The translations under genes were made by a program, and so were the position numbers. A stretch of 60,168 nucleotides of DNA from Candidatus Gastranaerophilales bacterium (GTDB lineage Bacteria > Cyanobacteriota > Vampirovibrionia > Gastranaerophilales > Gastranaerophilaceae), in contig CALUWE010000009.1 of the NCBI GenBank assembly GCA_944324425.1, positions 1-60,168 on the forward strand. Reading direction: 5' to 3'. The notes beneath the pieces were generated by a model. It did no database searches. It was given only the letters and a program-made list of their open reading frames with translations, and had not been told where the DNA came from. Below are positions 44,471 to 52,441 of the stretch, piece by piece (position 1 is the first letter of the stretch; the number at the start of each line of letters is the position of its first letter).

Positions 44471-45712
44471 ATGTTGAGTAATTCTTTGAACGTATTTTTG
44501 AATGATAAACATATCGGAACATTAGAAAAAGACGATAATGGCGGCGTAATTTTTCAATATTCAAACAATGCTGATAGAATCTTATCTTTGAGTTTGCCAA
44601 TTCAAAAAGCTCCTTTTGAAAATAAACAATGCAGAGGATTTTTTAACGGTTTGCTTCCGGAAAGCGAACATACAAGAATTGTTATCGGGAAAAAATACGG
44701 AATTAATCCCAAAAACGATTTTTCTATATTGCAGGCAATAGGTTATGATTGTGCGGGTGCTGTTTCATTTTTTGATAGTTATGATGAGCAAACACCTTCA
44801 AAATACTTGCAAGAAACTTATGAAATTGACTATACACCATTGTCAGAAAATGAACTTGAAAAATTTATAGTTGAACTTCCCCAAAAACCATTGGCAACAG
44901 GAGTTGAAGATATGCGGCTATCTTTAGCCGGAGCACAGGATAAAACTTCTGTAATAGTTGTTGATGGGCAAATAGGAATTCCAAAAGATAACGTGCCGAC
45001 AAGCCATATCTTAAAACCGGCAATAAATGGCTTTAATGAAACTATTGAAAATGAATTTATTTGTATAAAAACAGCTGAAAAATTAGGGATAAAAGTTCCC
45101 GATGTAAAAATCGGTTATGCAAATAAAACAAAATACTTTTTAATTCAAAGATACGATAGAGAAATAATTGTCAATAAAATAAAAAGAATTCATCAAGAAG
45201 ATTTTTGTCAGGCTTCAAATATTCCAAGTACATACAAATACCAAGCCGAAGGCGGGGTTGATTTCAAGAGATGTTTTGAAATTTTAAGAGTCACGTCTCA
45301 GCCTGCAGTTGCAATTAACCAATTTATTCAATTAATGATTTTTAATTACTTGATAGGAAATAATGATGCACACGGCAAGAATTTTTCTATACTGCATTAT
45401 GACAATGGAGAAATAAAGTTTGCACCTGCATACGATATTTTGTGCTCTCAAGTTTATCCTGAATTATCAAATAAAATGGCAATGAAAATCGGCGGGCATT
45501 ATAAACATGATGAGATTTTATTAATGCCTTTTGAAAAATTGGCAAATGAAAATGATATCAGTTTTACCCAGTTAAAAAAAATTATAAAAAATCAATGTGA
45601 AAATCTTCCAATTATTGTTGAGGATGTGATAAACAGCTTTGACAATAAAATAGGAAAAGATATCTTATCGGTAGTACAAAAAAATTGCACTAAATTGTTA
45701 AAAGAATTTTAG
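44471..45712 (+). CDS. hipA: HipA-family serine/threonine kinase toxin
   Basis: HipA-type toxins phosphorylate translation-related targets (GltX in E. coli) and induce dormancy. The 413-residue protein has the N-terminal HipA_N domain and the flexible P-loop SLAGAQDK (151-158, S151 at the place of the autophosphorylated Ser). It also has the catalytic loop NNDAHGKN (Asp299, Asn304) and the metal-binding Asp322 in APAYDIL. All key residues are intact. An AAGAGG ribosome binding site lies in the short gap after hipB. Its 3' end overlaps that of the second hipA-like gene by four bases. Confidence 0.93.
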   Translation: MLSNSLNVFLNDKHIGTLEKDDNGGVIFQYSNNADRILSLSLPIQKAPFENKQCRGFFNGLLPESEHTRIVIGKKYGINPKNDFSILQAIGYDCAGAVSFFDSYDEQTPSKYLQETYEIDYTPLSENELEKFIVELPQKPLATGVEDMRLSLAGAQDKTSVIVVDGQIGIPKDNVPTSHILKPAINGFNETIENEFICIKTAEKLGIKVPDVKIGYANKTKYFLIQRYDREIIVNKIKRIHQEDFCQASNIPSTYKYQAEGGVDFKRCFEILRVTSQPAVAINQFIQLMIFNYLIGNNDAHGKNFSILHYDNGEIKFAPAYDILCSQVYPELSNKMAMKIGGHYKHDEILLMPFEKLANENDISFTQLKKIIKNQCENLPIIVEDVINSFDNKIGKDILSVVQKNCTKLLKEF

Positions 45713-46818
45713 TTTGAGTACAAATTTTTGCATTTTTCTTGAATATCTAAGGCAATATCTTTGGCAGCTTTTTCCTTAAGCCCTATATTTTTTGCAACCG
45801 CTAAAATATCATCTAAACTTGGATTTTTACCTTCTCCGTTAATCGTTGTCGCATGTTCTCCATTGAAAGAAGAACTATAAGTCAGGTCATACGCAGGGGA
45901 TAAATGCCACTCTTTTTTATTGTCATCATAAAGATAAGAAAAATTCTTTGAATGATCATCTCTATTGTGCGCAAAGACATTGAAACACATCAGCCTGAGT
46001 AGTTGTTCAATATCCTGATAATTTCTTGTAATCTCAAGTGTGAGTTTCATCAATATGTTGTAATCGAGATTAGGAAGTCTGTGACTTGTTTCTAGCAGTC
46101 CGCTGGCTGACACCATATGAACTTTTTTACCGTTTTTACGGTCAAACCTTTTTACTCCGAAATACCCTGAACAAATTTTGGATGGGAAAAGCCTTGTTTC
46201 CGGCATATTTATACTGCAATCCTTTGCACAAAGTGAATATTGATATTCTTTTTCCCCGATATTTTTAGGGTCAGATGATGACGGAAATTTAATTATCCAG
46301 TCTTCATTATCTATAGAAGTCAGAATTTTTGGTCTTGCTCCACCAGAGGAACCGCCCAGTTGAAAAAGTTCATCCAAATTGTCCGAATCTTGTGATTCCA
46401 GTATTTTTGAACACTCTTGAGCAAGAAGATCATAATCATCAATATTATTTTTTGTTTCAAATATGTGTTCGGGTTTATAACTCAATGCCCCCATTCCGCT
46501 TTTCTGAACAACTGCAAGACGATTAAGATTATCGACTTCGACAGGGTTTATTCTGTTTTTCAAGAGCAGTCTGTCAACAAGCAACCGTCCCCAGCCGTCT
46601 GGTAAACTGTCATTAAAAACACCAAATAACCCTCCAAATGGTTCGTATTTGGGGATAAAAACTTTCTTGACAAGGGGTAGACTAAAGGGCGAAATGCTAA
46701 AACCGTTGTTCAACCAATTCGAATCATATTCAAAAGCAACAACCTTTTCGGGAGTTTTTGCAAGAGTGCCGACTAAAGTATCGTTATAAAATACTTTTAA
46801 ATATTTATAGTTGTCCAT
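45709..46818 (-). CDS. Second HipA-family kinase toxin
   Basis: The 369-residue protein has all HipA elements: the N-terminal domain with FNDSLPDGWG (68-77), the P-loop GGSSGGARPK (155-164), the catalytic loop DDHSKN (Asp287, Asn292) and SPAYDL (Asp311). It is shorter and only distantly similar to the hipA at 44,471, so the two are different subfamilies rather than a recent duplicate. It overlaps the start of its own XRE gene's end by 14 bases, so the two are coupled. Confidence 0.9.
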   Translation of the reverse strand: MDNYKYLKVFYNDTLVGTLAKTPEKVVAFEYDSNWLNNGFSISPFSLPLVKKVFIPKYEPFGGLFGVFNDSLPDGWGRLLVDRLLLKNRINPVEVDNLNRLAVVQKSGMGALSYKPEHIFETKNNIDDYDLLAQECSKILESQDSDNLDELFQLGGSSGGARPKILTSIDNEDWIIKFPSSSDPKNIGEKEYQYSLCAKDCSINMPETRLFPSKICSGYFGVKRFDRKNGKKVHMVSASGLLETSHRLPNLDYNILMKLTLEITRNYQDIEQLLRLMCFNVFAHNRDDHSKNFSYLYDDNKKEWHLSPAYDLTYSSSFNGEHATTINGEGKNPSLDDILAVAKNIGLKEKAAKDIALDIQEKCKNLYSN

Positions 46819-47089
46819 TTATGACCTCATCAATGGAAACGTAGTTTTTTTGCGTAAACAAATTTTCTAAATCCCCTTCTAAATTAAGAGCAATCAGAAT
46901 TTTTATAAAAGAATTCAAAGAAATTTCATATTTGGACTCAAATCTTTTGATAGAGCCAAGGCTGACACCTGATTTTGAAGCAAGCTGCATTTGTGAAATT
47001 TTAAGCTTTTTTCGATGCTGCTTAATTTTTGCAACCAATTCTTTTGCTATTTCATTAGGAGTTTTAGGGTTAAACAAAAAGCTGTTCAT
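46805..47089 (-). CDS. XRE-family antitoxin/repressor of the second hip module
   Basis: This 94-residue helix-turn-helix protein (ISQMQLASKSGVSLGSIKRF at 31-50) has a short N-terminal arm and a C-terminal tail that overlaps the toxin gene. It is expected to repress its own operon through the palindromes at 47,090-47,150 and to antagonise the HipA-like toxin. Confidence 0.88.
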   Translation of the reverse strand: MNSFLFNPKTPNEIAKELVAKIKQHRKKLKISQMQLASKSGVSLGSIKRFESKYEISLNSFIKILIALNLEGDLENLFTQKNYVSIDEVINGQL

Positions 47090-47105
47090 AGATAATATAT
47101 TATAC
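47090..47105. promoter_or_regulatory. Second-module operator, start-proximal half-perfect site
   Basis: AGATAATATATTATAC directly abuts the start codon and matches the core of the palindrome 40 bases upstream (AGATAATATATTATCT). Confidence 0.6.
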
Positions 47106-47126
47106 TATTTTTGTTAAAAAGTCAAT

Positions 47127-47150
47127 AATTAGATAATATATTATCTAATT
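47127..47150. promoter_or_regulatory. Second-module operator (perfect 24-bp palindrome)
   Basis: A perfect inverted repeat with half-site AATTAGATAATA. It is unrelated in sequence to the TTTACC operators of the first hip module, so the two modules should not cross-regulate through DNA. Confidence 0.75.
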
Positions 47151-47248
47151 TGTGCGCAAGCTCTTCAACCCGAAACACAACAAAATGAAGTTGTGTTGTA
47201 TTTTTTTTGAATATGAGAGCCAAATTTTCTAAACCCCGCTTGAATGCC

Positions 47249-47281
47249 GTTTAAACATTGTTTAAATAGTGTTTAAATTTT
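47249..47281. repeat. Three 11-bp direct repeats (GTTTAAAnnnn) upstream of the recombinase
   Basis: GTTTAAA recurs at 47,249, 47,260 and 47,271, exactly 11 bases (one helical turn) apart, about 65 bases before the recombinase gene. Spacing by one turn suggests a row of protein-binding sites, such as integrase arm sites or an operator. Confidence 0.6.
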
Positions 47282-47346
47282 GTGTCATTCGTCTTTACTT
47301 TTTATAGGGAAAAAGCAATCATTGTCTGAGATTAAGCAGATTTCAA

Positions 47347-47886
47347 ATGAACATAGTACAACCTATAAAAAAGATAGAAGATATTCAAAAGATTAAAAAA
47401 TATTTGGCAAAAAAGCCAAGAGATGCACTGCTTTTTAGTTTTGGGATAAATACAGGACTCAGAATATCAGATATATTATCGCTTGATGTAGTGGACGTAA
47501 AAGGCCGAGATTATATTGAAATTAGAGAGAAAAAGACGAATAAGTATAAAAAATTCCCGCTTAATAGGTTTTTGAAAAAGGAGATTGATTTATTTGTAGA
47601 ATGTTTACCGAGTGAGCAACCGCTTTTTTATACTCAAAAACATTGCAGGTTGGATAGAGCACAGGCATATAGAATTTTGAATAAGGCAGCACAAGCTGTT
47701 GGGGTAAAGGAAAGGATCGGAACTCATACATTGAGGAAGACATTCGGATATAATCATTATAAAAAATATAATGATATAGTACTCCTGCAAAAAATCTTTA
47801 ACCATTCCTCCCCATCAGTAACGCTTCGATATATAGGAATTGAACAAGACACAATCGATGAAAGTTATATGAATTTTTATTTGTGA
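47347..47886 (+). CDS. Minimal tyrosine recombinase (phage integrase family)
   Basis: The 179-residue protein is only the catalytic domain of a tyrosine recombinase; the usual N-terminal core-binding domain is absent. Catalytic residues are intact: Arg39 (TGLRISD), a Lys at 62-64, His127 and Arg130 (HTLRK), His153 (FNHSS) and the nucleophile Tyr162 (LRYIG). Such short enzymes occur on mobile islands. It may integrate or excise this island, or act on a local invertible site. No hsdS cassette partner is visible in the window. Confidence 0.88.
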   Translation: MNIVQPIKKIEDIQKIKKYLAKKPRDALLFSFGINTGLRISDILSLDVVDVKGRDYIEIREKKTNKYKKFPLNRFLKKEIDLFVECLPSEQPLFYTQKHCRLDRAQAYRILNKAAQAVGVKERIGTHTLRKTFGYNHYKKYNDIVLLQKIFNHSSPSVTLRYIGIEQDTIDESYMNFYL

Positions 47887-47909
47887 TAAACTTATAAAAA
47901 AGGGATTTT

Positions 47910-49235
47910 ATGGCATTAATAGAAACAGAGCTTGAAGTTATTAATATTAAGAATTTAAAAAATATTAAAATTCCTGATTATCAAAGACCATATTCTTGGA
48001 GTGTAGAGTCTGTAAATACTCTTTTTGAAGATACATATAATGCGGCTCAAAAACAAATTGCAGAATACCGTTTAGGGACTCTTATTTTACATAAAAAACA
48101 AGACATATATAATATAGTAGATGGACAACAGAGATTAACAACTATTGCAATTTTATTATTTTGTTTAATCCAAAAATGCAAGTTGCCATATGAGTTTTGT
48201 TTAATGAATGCATTATATAGTTCGTTATCAAAGAATGCAATATTAACAAATTATAAAATTTTAAATCAACGAGTTAATGATTTAAATGATCTAGAAAGTA
48301 AAAATTATTTGGATTACATACTATCTCGCTGTACTTTTGTAAAAATAGTCACAGATAGCGAACAAGAAGCTTTTCAGTTTTTTGATTCTCAAAATTCTCG
48401 TGGAAAAGAATTAGCTCCCCATGATTTATTAAAATCATATCACCTGAGAGAAATGAACAATATTGATATTAATAGAAAAGTAAGTATCATTAATAAATGG
48501 GAAAATATAAAACAAGATGATTGGAAAGAGCTATTTGCTAATTATTTATATCCTATTACTCAATGGTATAAAGGGCGGAATGGTTTGTATTATTCATCAA
48601 AAAAAATAAGTCAATTTAAAGGTATTACTCAAAACAATAATTATAATTATGCTATATATCACAAAGCAAGTAATCTTTTTGTTGAACAGTTTAATCAGTC
48701 TGGCAACAATCAATTACTAAACAATGAAATGTTGAATCAATTCCAATTAACTCAACCAATTATTGCAGGGAATCGCTTTTTTACATATAGTATTCATTAC
48801 AAGAATTTATTAGAAGCCATACGAAATAAATTAGAGATTTATCATAAAGATAAAAATGAAATTCCAAATGAAAGATTTGGCGATATTTATATAAAACAAT
48901 TGTATGAATGTTCGTTATTATTTTTTGCAGATAAATTTGGAATAAATTCTGTTAATGATACTACAATACGGATTATTTATACTTGGTGTTATTTGCTTAG
49001 GTTAAAAATGATTGCAATTTATATGCAAACAATCAACAAATATGCTTGTGGAAATCATAATTCAAGAACTAATATTGATATAAATCTTTTTGAATACATC
49101 AATGATATTTCAAAGCCAAATGATTTAAACCTCCTTATTATTCCAAAACCGCAAGACGATGAAATAGATAATAAAAATAAAGTAAAGTATAAAGCAATAT
49201 ACAATAAATTATATAAAGATAATGGATGGAAATAA
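47910..49235 (+). CDS. DUF262-domain protein, first of pair (GmrS/RloF-like)
   Basis: The 441-residue protein has the ParB/Srx-fold DUF262 domain: IPDYQRPYSW (21-30), GTLIL and DGQQRLTT (71-78), the nucleotide-hydrolysis motif of GmrSD, BrxU and SspE-type defence proteins. The C-terminal half is helical and lacks a recognisable HNH motif. AAAAGGGA precedes the ATG. Its stop lies within the start region of the next DUF262 gene, so the two proteins probably form one complex. A role in restricting modified or foreign DNA is inferred from family and context. Confidence 0.85.
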   Translation: MALIETELEVINIKNLKNIKIPDYQRPYSWSVESVNTLFEDTYNAAQKQIAEYRLGTLILHKKQDIYNIVDGQQRLTTIAILLFCLIQKCKLPYEFCLMNALYSSLSKNAILTNYKILNQRVNDLNDLESKNYLDYILSRCTFVKIVTDSEQEAFQFFDSQNSRGKELAPHDLLKSYHLREMNNIDINRKVSIINKWENIKQDDWKELFANYLYPITQWYKGRNGLYYSSKKISQFKGITQNNNYNYAIYHKASNLFVEQFNQSGNNQLLNNEMLNQFQLTQPIIAGNRFFTYSIHYKNLLEAIRNKLEIYHKDKNEIPNERFGDIYIKQLYECSLLFFADKFGINSVNDTTIRIIYTWCYLLRLKMIAIYMQTINKYACGNHNSRTNIDINLFEYINDISKPNDLNLLIIPKPQDDEIDNKNKVKYKAIYNKLYKDNGWK

Positions 49236-49236
49236 A

Positions 49237-51054
49237 ATGCTGGACTGTAAACTCAAACCAATACAAATATCCATTGATGATATTTTTAAAGATGTTATAT
49301 ATGTAGTTCCAATATATCAAAGGAACTATGCTTGGAATGCAAAACAAATAGAACAATTAATAGACGATATAAATAGTGCTGAAAACAATTATTATCTTGG
49401 AACTCTGATAACAAATCAAAAAGAACCGAGCGTGTACGAAATAATAGATGGCCAACAAAGATTAACAACTTTGTACTTGCTAAAATTATACTTATCAAAT
49501 AATTTAAATCAAAAAGATTTATGTAAAGGTGAACCATTACAATTTGAAGCACGCAAAAAATATCGTAATACACTAATATGTCTTAAAAATAGTTCTGTAA
49601 TAAATGATGAAATTATAGTTCCAGAACTATATGACGGTTATATTGCTATAAAAAAATATTTTGAAAATAATTCTAATATATTAAATCCAAATAAATTCCG
49701 TGAAAAACTTAAAAGAGTCTACCTAATAAGAATACAGGTTCCAAAAAATATAGATTTAAATCATTATTTTGAAATAATGAACACTAGAGGAGAACAATTG
49801 GAGCTTCATCAAATTGTAAAAGCAAAAATACTGGAAAAATTAGAAAAACCTGAAGACAAGGAAATTGCGTCAAAAATCTGGGATAGTTGTGCAAATATGG
49901 ATTCCTATATTCAAATGAATTTTAATACAAGAATAAGAAATAGTTTGTTTTCAAGTGGTTGGACAGATTTGCAAGAAGAGATTATTGATAATTGGGATAA
50001 TCTAGTTCAGGCCTTTACGCATCAAAATAAAGAAAAATCATTTGACAAATGTTCTTTAAAGGAAATTTTGACAGAAGTAAATACTGAAAATATTAAGAAC
50101 CTCGATGATGAAGATTATAATGATAATGAGCGTTTTAAATCTACAATATCATTCCCCAATTTTATTTTACAAGTTAATGCTGCAATTAATAATGACGAAA
50201 AAAATGATTATTCATTAGATGATAAATACTTTATAGAAATATTAAAAAATAATTGGGCAGACGAAAAAACGTCAAAAAACTTCATATTAAAAATGTTACA
50301 ATGCCGTACATTATTTGATAAATATATTATAAAACGTGAATATGCAAAAGATTATCAAAAAATAGGTAAATGGTCATTGCAAAAACTAGAAAAGTATACT
50401 AATAAAAATGAAAATGATAATGCAAAACCAATATATAAATCAACATACTCAAAATCCGATAAGGAAGAAGAAGATAATATAACCCAAAAGTTGCGGACTT
50501 TAGAATCTGCATTGCGTATTACATATACATCTCCCAAAACTATGCATTGGATTACAATTGTACTTAAAAAATTATTAGAAGATAAAAATACTGATTTAAT
50601 ACCTGTATTAGAACAATACTGTTTGGGAAAAATATCTGATTCAAATTACAAAAATAAAAGTGGATTTGATATAGAAAGAATAGTTTTTTCATATCTAGAT
50701 TATTTATTATACAGAGATAATTATAATAATATTGTAGAAAAAGATTGGGAATTCCAGTTCAGGAATTCAATCGAACATTTTTATCCTCAACACCCTGATA
50801 ATGGTGAATATTGGGGTTTAAATGAACTTAATGATTTTGGCAATTTAGCTTTGATAACAGTATCGGGAAATTCAAAATTTTCGAATATGCCACCAAGTGC
50901 AAAAAGTGATTATAAAGAAATAATAAATCAAAGTATAAAACTTCGTATTATGTCAATTATTGTTAATAATAATGATAAAATTTGGACAAAAGAACTTGCA
51001 GAAAAACATAAGCAGGAAATGATAAATATTCTTGATAATAATGGAATAAAATAA
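49237..51054 (+). CDS. DUF262 + DUF1524 protein, second of pair (GmrSD/RloF-like)
   Basis: The N-terminal DUF262 domain carries VPIYQRNYAW and DGQQRLTT (71-78). The C-terminal DUF1524 domain has an HNH-like nuclease signature (SIEHFYPQHP, then LNDFGNLALIT and NSKFSN). This is the layout of type IV restriction enzymes such as GmrSD and of SspE: an NTPase sensor plus nuclease. I chose the ATG at 49,237 (605 residues), as GGATGG gives it a ribosome binding site; an ATG at 49,222 inside the previous gene is also possible. Two adjacent DUF262 genes, only one with the nuclease, suggests a hetero-complex. Confidence 0.87.
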   Translation: MLDCKLKPIQISIDDIFKDVIYVVPIYQRNYAWNAKQIEQLIDDINSAENNYYLGTLITNQKEPSVYEIIDGQQRLTTLYLLKLYLSNNLNQKDLCKGEPLQFEARKKYRNTLICLKNSSVINDEIIVPELYDGYIAIKKYFENNSNILNPNKFREKLKRVYLIRIQVPKNIDLNHYFEIMNTRGEQLELHQIVKAKILEKLEKPEDKEIASKIWDSCANMDSYIQMNFNTRIRNSLFSSGWTDLQEEIIDNWDNLVQAFTHQNKEKSFDKCSLKEILTEVNTENIKNLDDEDYNDNERFKSTISFPNFILQVNAAINNDEKNDYSLDDKYFIEILKNNWADEKTSKNFILKMLQCRTLFDKYIIKREYAKDYQKIGKWSLQKLEKYTNKNENDNAKPIYKSTYSKSDKEEEDNITQKLRTLESALRITYTSPKTMHWITIVLKKLLEDKNTDLIPVLEQYCLGKISDSNYKNKSGFDIERIVFSYLDYLLYRDNYNNIVEKDWEFQFRNSIEHFYPQHPDNGEYWGLNELNDFGNLALITVSGNSKFSNMPPSAKSDYKEIINQSIKLRIMSIIVNNNDKIWTKELAEKHKQEMINILDNNGIK

Positions 51055-51128
51055 GTAATATAATTCCGTATACTAATTATCTAATTATAAAATTTTATAG
51101 GGACTTTTTATTATATACTGCTAACAAT

Positions 51129-51172
51129 ACAACATAGTAATTATATTGATACGAAACATAATTATATGTTGT
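51129..51172. repeat. AT-rich inverted repeat between convergent genes
   Basis: ACAACATAGTAATTAT pairs with ATAATTATATGTTGT (51,158-51,172) with a single bulged G and a 13-base loop. It lies between the converging DUF262 gene and the unknown gene at 51,239, so a bidirectional terminator is likely, though it lacks the usual GC stem and T-run. Confidence 0.5.
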
Positions 51173-51238
51173 TCCATTAAAAATGTTTAACTATATTAGA
51201 TATATAAATTAATATTTGAAATGCAATTTAAAATTTGT

Positions 51239-52348
51239 TTAATACATAGTTCCAAGTGAAACTTGTTTACTATTAAGATCATAAATTAAGCTTAATAAAC
51301 ATTTTTTATAATGGTGGTTCTTTTCGAACTCCAAAAATATATTAAAAGTAACAACGTTATATGCTTTTTTTATTTTTTCATTATAACCATTTTTAAATTC
51401 AATATTATACCAAGATTGATTCAATATTTTCTTATTTATTTCACTTATAAAATCCTCTTTTTTTACACCAATTCTGTTAAAAATTTGTTTATTATTCTCT
51501 AAATATAAATATTTAGCTTTATCAATTTTAACTTTGTTGATTGGTAATTGACAAGTTTCATCAGATGTTATGAACAGTGTATTTATCATTCTGTCATCAT
51601 CACTAGAAACTGTTCCAATTGTTGTATCAATTTTATATCGTAAAAAAACATCAAATAAGTATTGATTAATACCAACCACTTTATATCCAGCAGTTTTCCA
51701 ATCTAAACAACCATTATTTACGTTGCTATATTCAGTAAATTCAATGTCAGGATCTGCATTAAATATTTTATTTCCAATTTTAACATATTGCGTGGCAACT
51801 GATACATGAGAAATATATGACTTAAATTTTGAGTCAAAGCTCATATCACAAGTTCCAAGGTAATAATATTTGCTTTTGAAAAATTTATCTATGTTCTCTA
51901 TAGAAGCTTTTGAAATATTATTTATATATATAAGAAAATAATTTGCAGCCCATTTTGAGTCTATTGGGATTCCTAAAGTATGATACATAAGAGAAATAAC
52001 TGAATATAAATTAGAATCAAATGTTATTAAATCACCCATAAGAATATTATGTTTACTATTTTTATCTAATAATTCAACGATATTCTTTTCTATATCGGAA
52101 TATACCTCATTGCCATTTGGAGTTAATCTAAAAACAAACAGTTGTTCAAAACGATCTTTACCATTTGATGGTGTTAATACACATCTAAATTCGTTATATT
52201 TAACACCAGTTTTGATTAATACTTGTGTAAGTATTTTATGAGCGGCAATTATTTCTTTTTGCAGTTTATTTGCCGTCAAATCAAAATGTTCATACATTGT
52301 TTTTAGTAAAAAATTATCCCTAGCTTCAATTGAATATATAGCAGTCAT
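51239..52348 (-). CDS. Unrecognised protein in defence island
   Basis: I recognise no family for this 369-residue soluble protein. It begins with a helical region (MTAIYSIEARDNFLLKTMYE) and is mixed alpha/beta with many Tyr, Lys and Asn. There is no membrane segment, P-loop, nuclease signature or HTH that I can see. It is the only gene on the minus strand between the DUF262 pair and the type I RM operon, with its own possible extended -10 (TGCTACAAT, minus strand, 52,359-52,367) and an almost leaderless start. By position it could be a single-gene defence or anti-defence factor, or a cargo gene. Confidence 0.65.
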   Translation of the reverse strand: MTAIYSIEARDNFLLKTMYEHFDLTANKLQKEIIAAHKILTQVLIKTGVKYNEFRCVLTPSNGKDRFEQLFVFRLTPNGNEVYSDIEKNIVELLDKNSKHNILMGDLITFDSNLYSVISLMYHTLGIPIDSKWAANYFLIYINNISKASIENIDKFFKSKYYYLGTCDMSFDSKFKSYISHVSVATQYVKIGNKIFNADPDIEFTEYSNVNNGCLDWKTAGYKVVGINQYLFDVFLRYKIDTTIGTVSSDDDRMINTLFITSDETCQLPINKVKIDKAKYLYLENNKQIFNRIGVKKEDFISEINKKILNQSWYNIEFKNGYNEKIKKAYNVVTFNIFLEFEKNHHYKKCLLSLIYDLNSKQVSLGTMY

Positions 52349-52386
52349 ATCTGTGTCTATTGTAGCACAACAAGATCAAGCATTGG

Positions 52387-52398
52387 GTGTATTTACAC
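52387..52398. promoter_or_regulatory. Small inverted repeat in the hsdM upstream region
   Basis: GTGTATTTACAC (5-bp arms, TT centre) sits midway in the ~90-base divergent gap between hsdM and the unknown gene. It is suitable as an operator controlling both. The evidence is position and symmetry only. Confidence 0.3.
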
Positions 52399-52441
52399 TC
52401 TTAATATTTCTTAATATATTTAATATAAAATGAGGTAAAGT

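Noticed and set aside
44471-46818. The two hipA genes as a duplicate or one as a pseudogene
   Set aside because: They differ in length, P-loop and flanks, and both keep the catalytic Asp, Asn and metal-binding Asp.
47249-47281. CRISPR-like or replication iteron array
   Set aside because: Only three 11-base units, with no spacer structure and no rep gene nearby.
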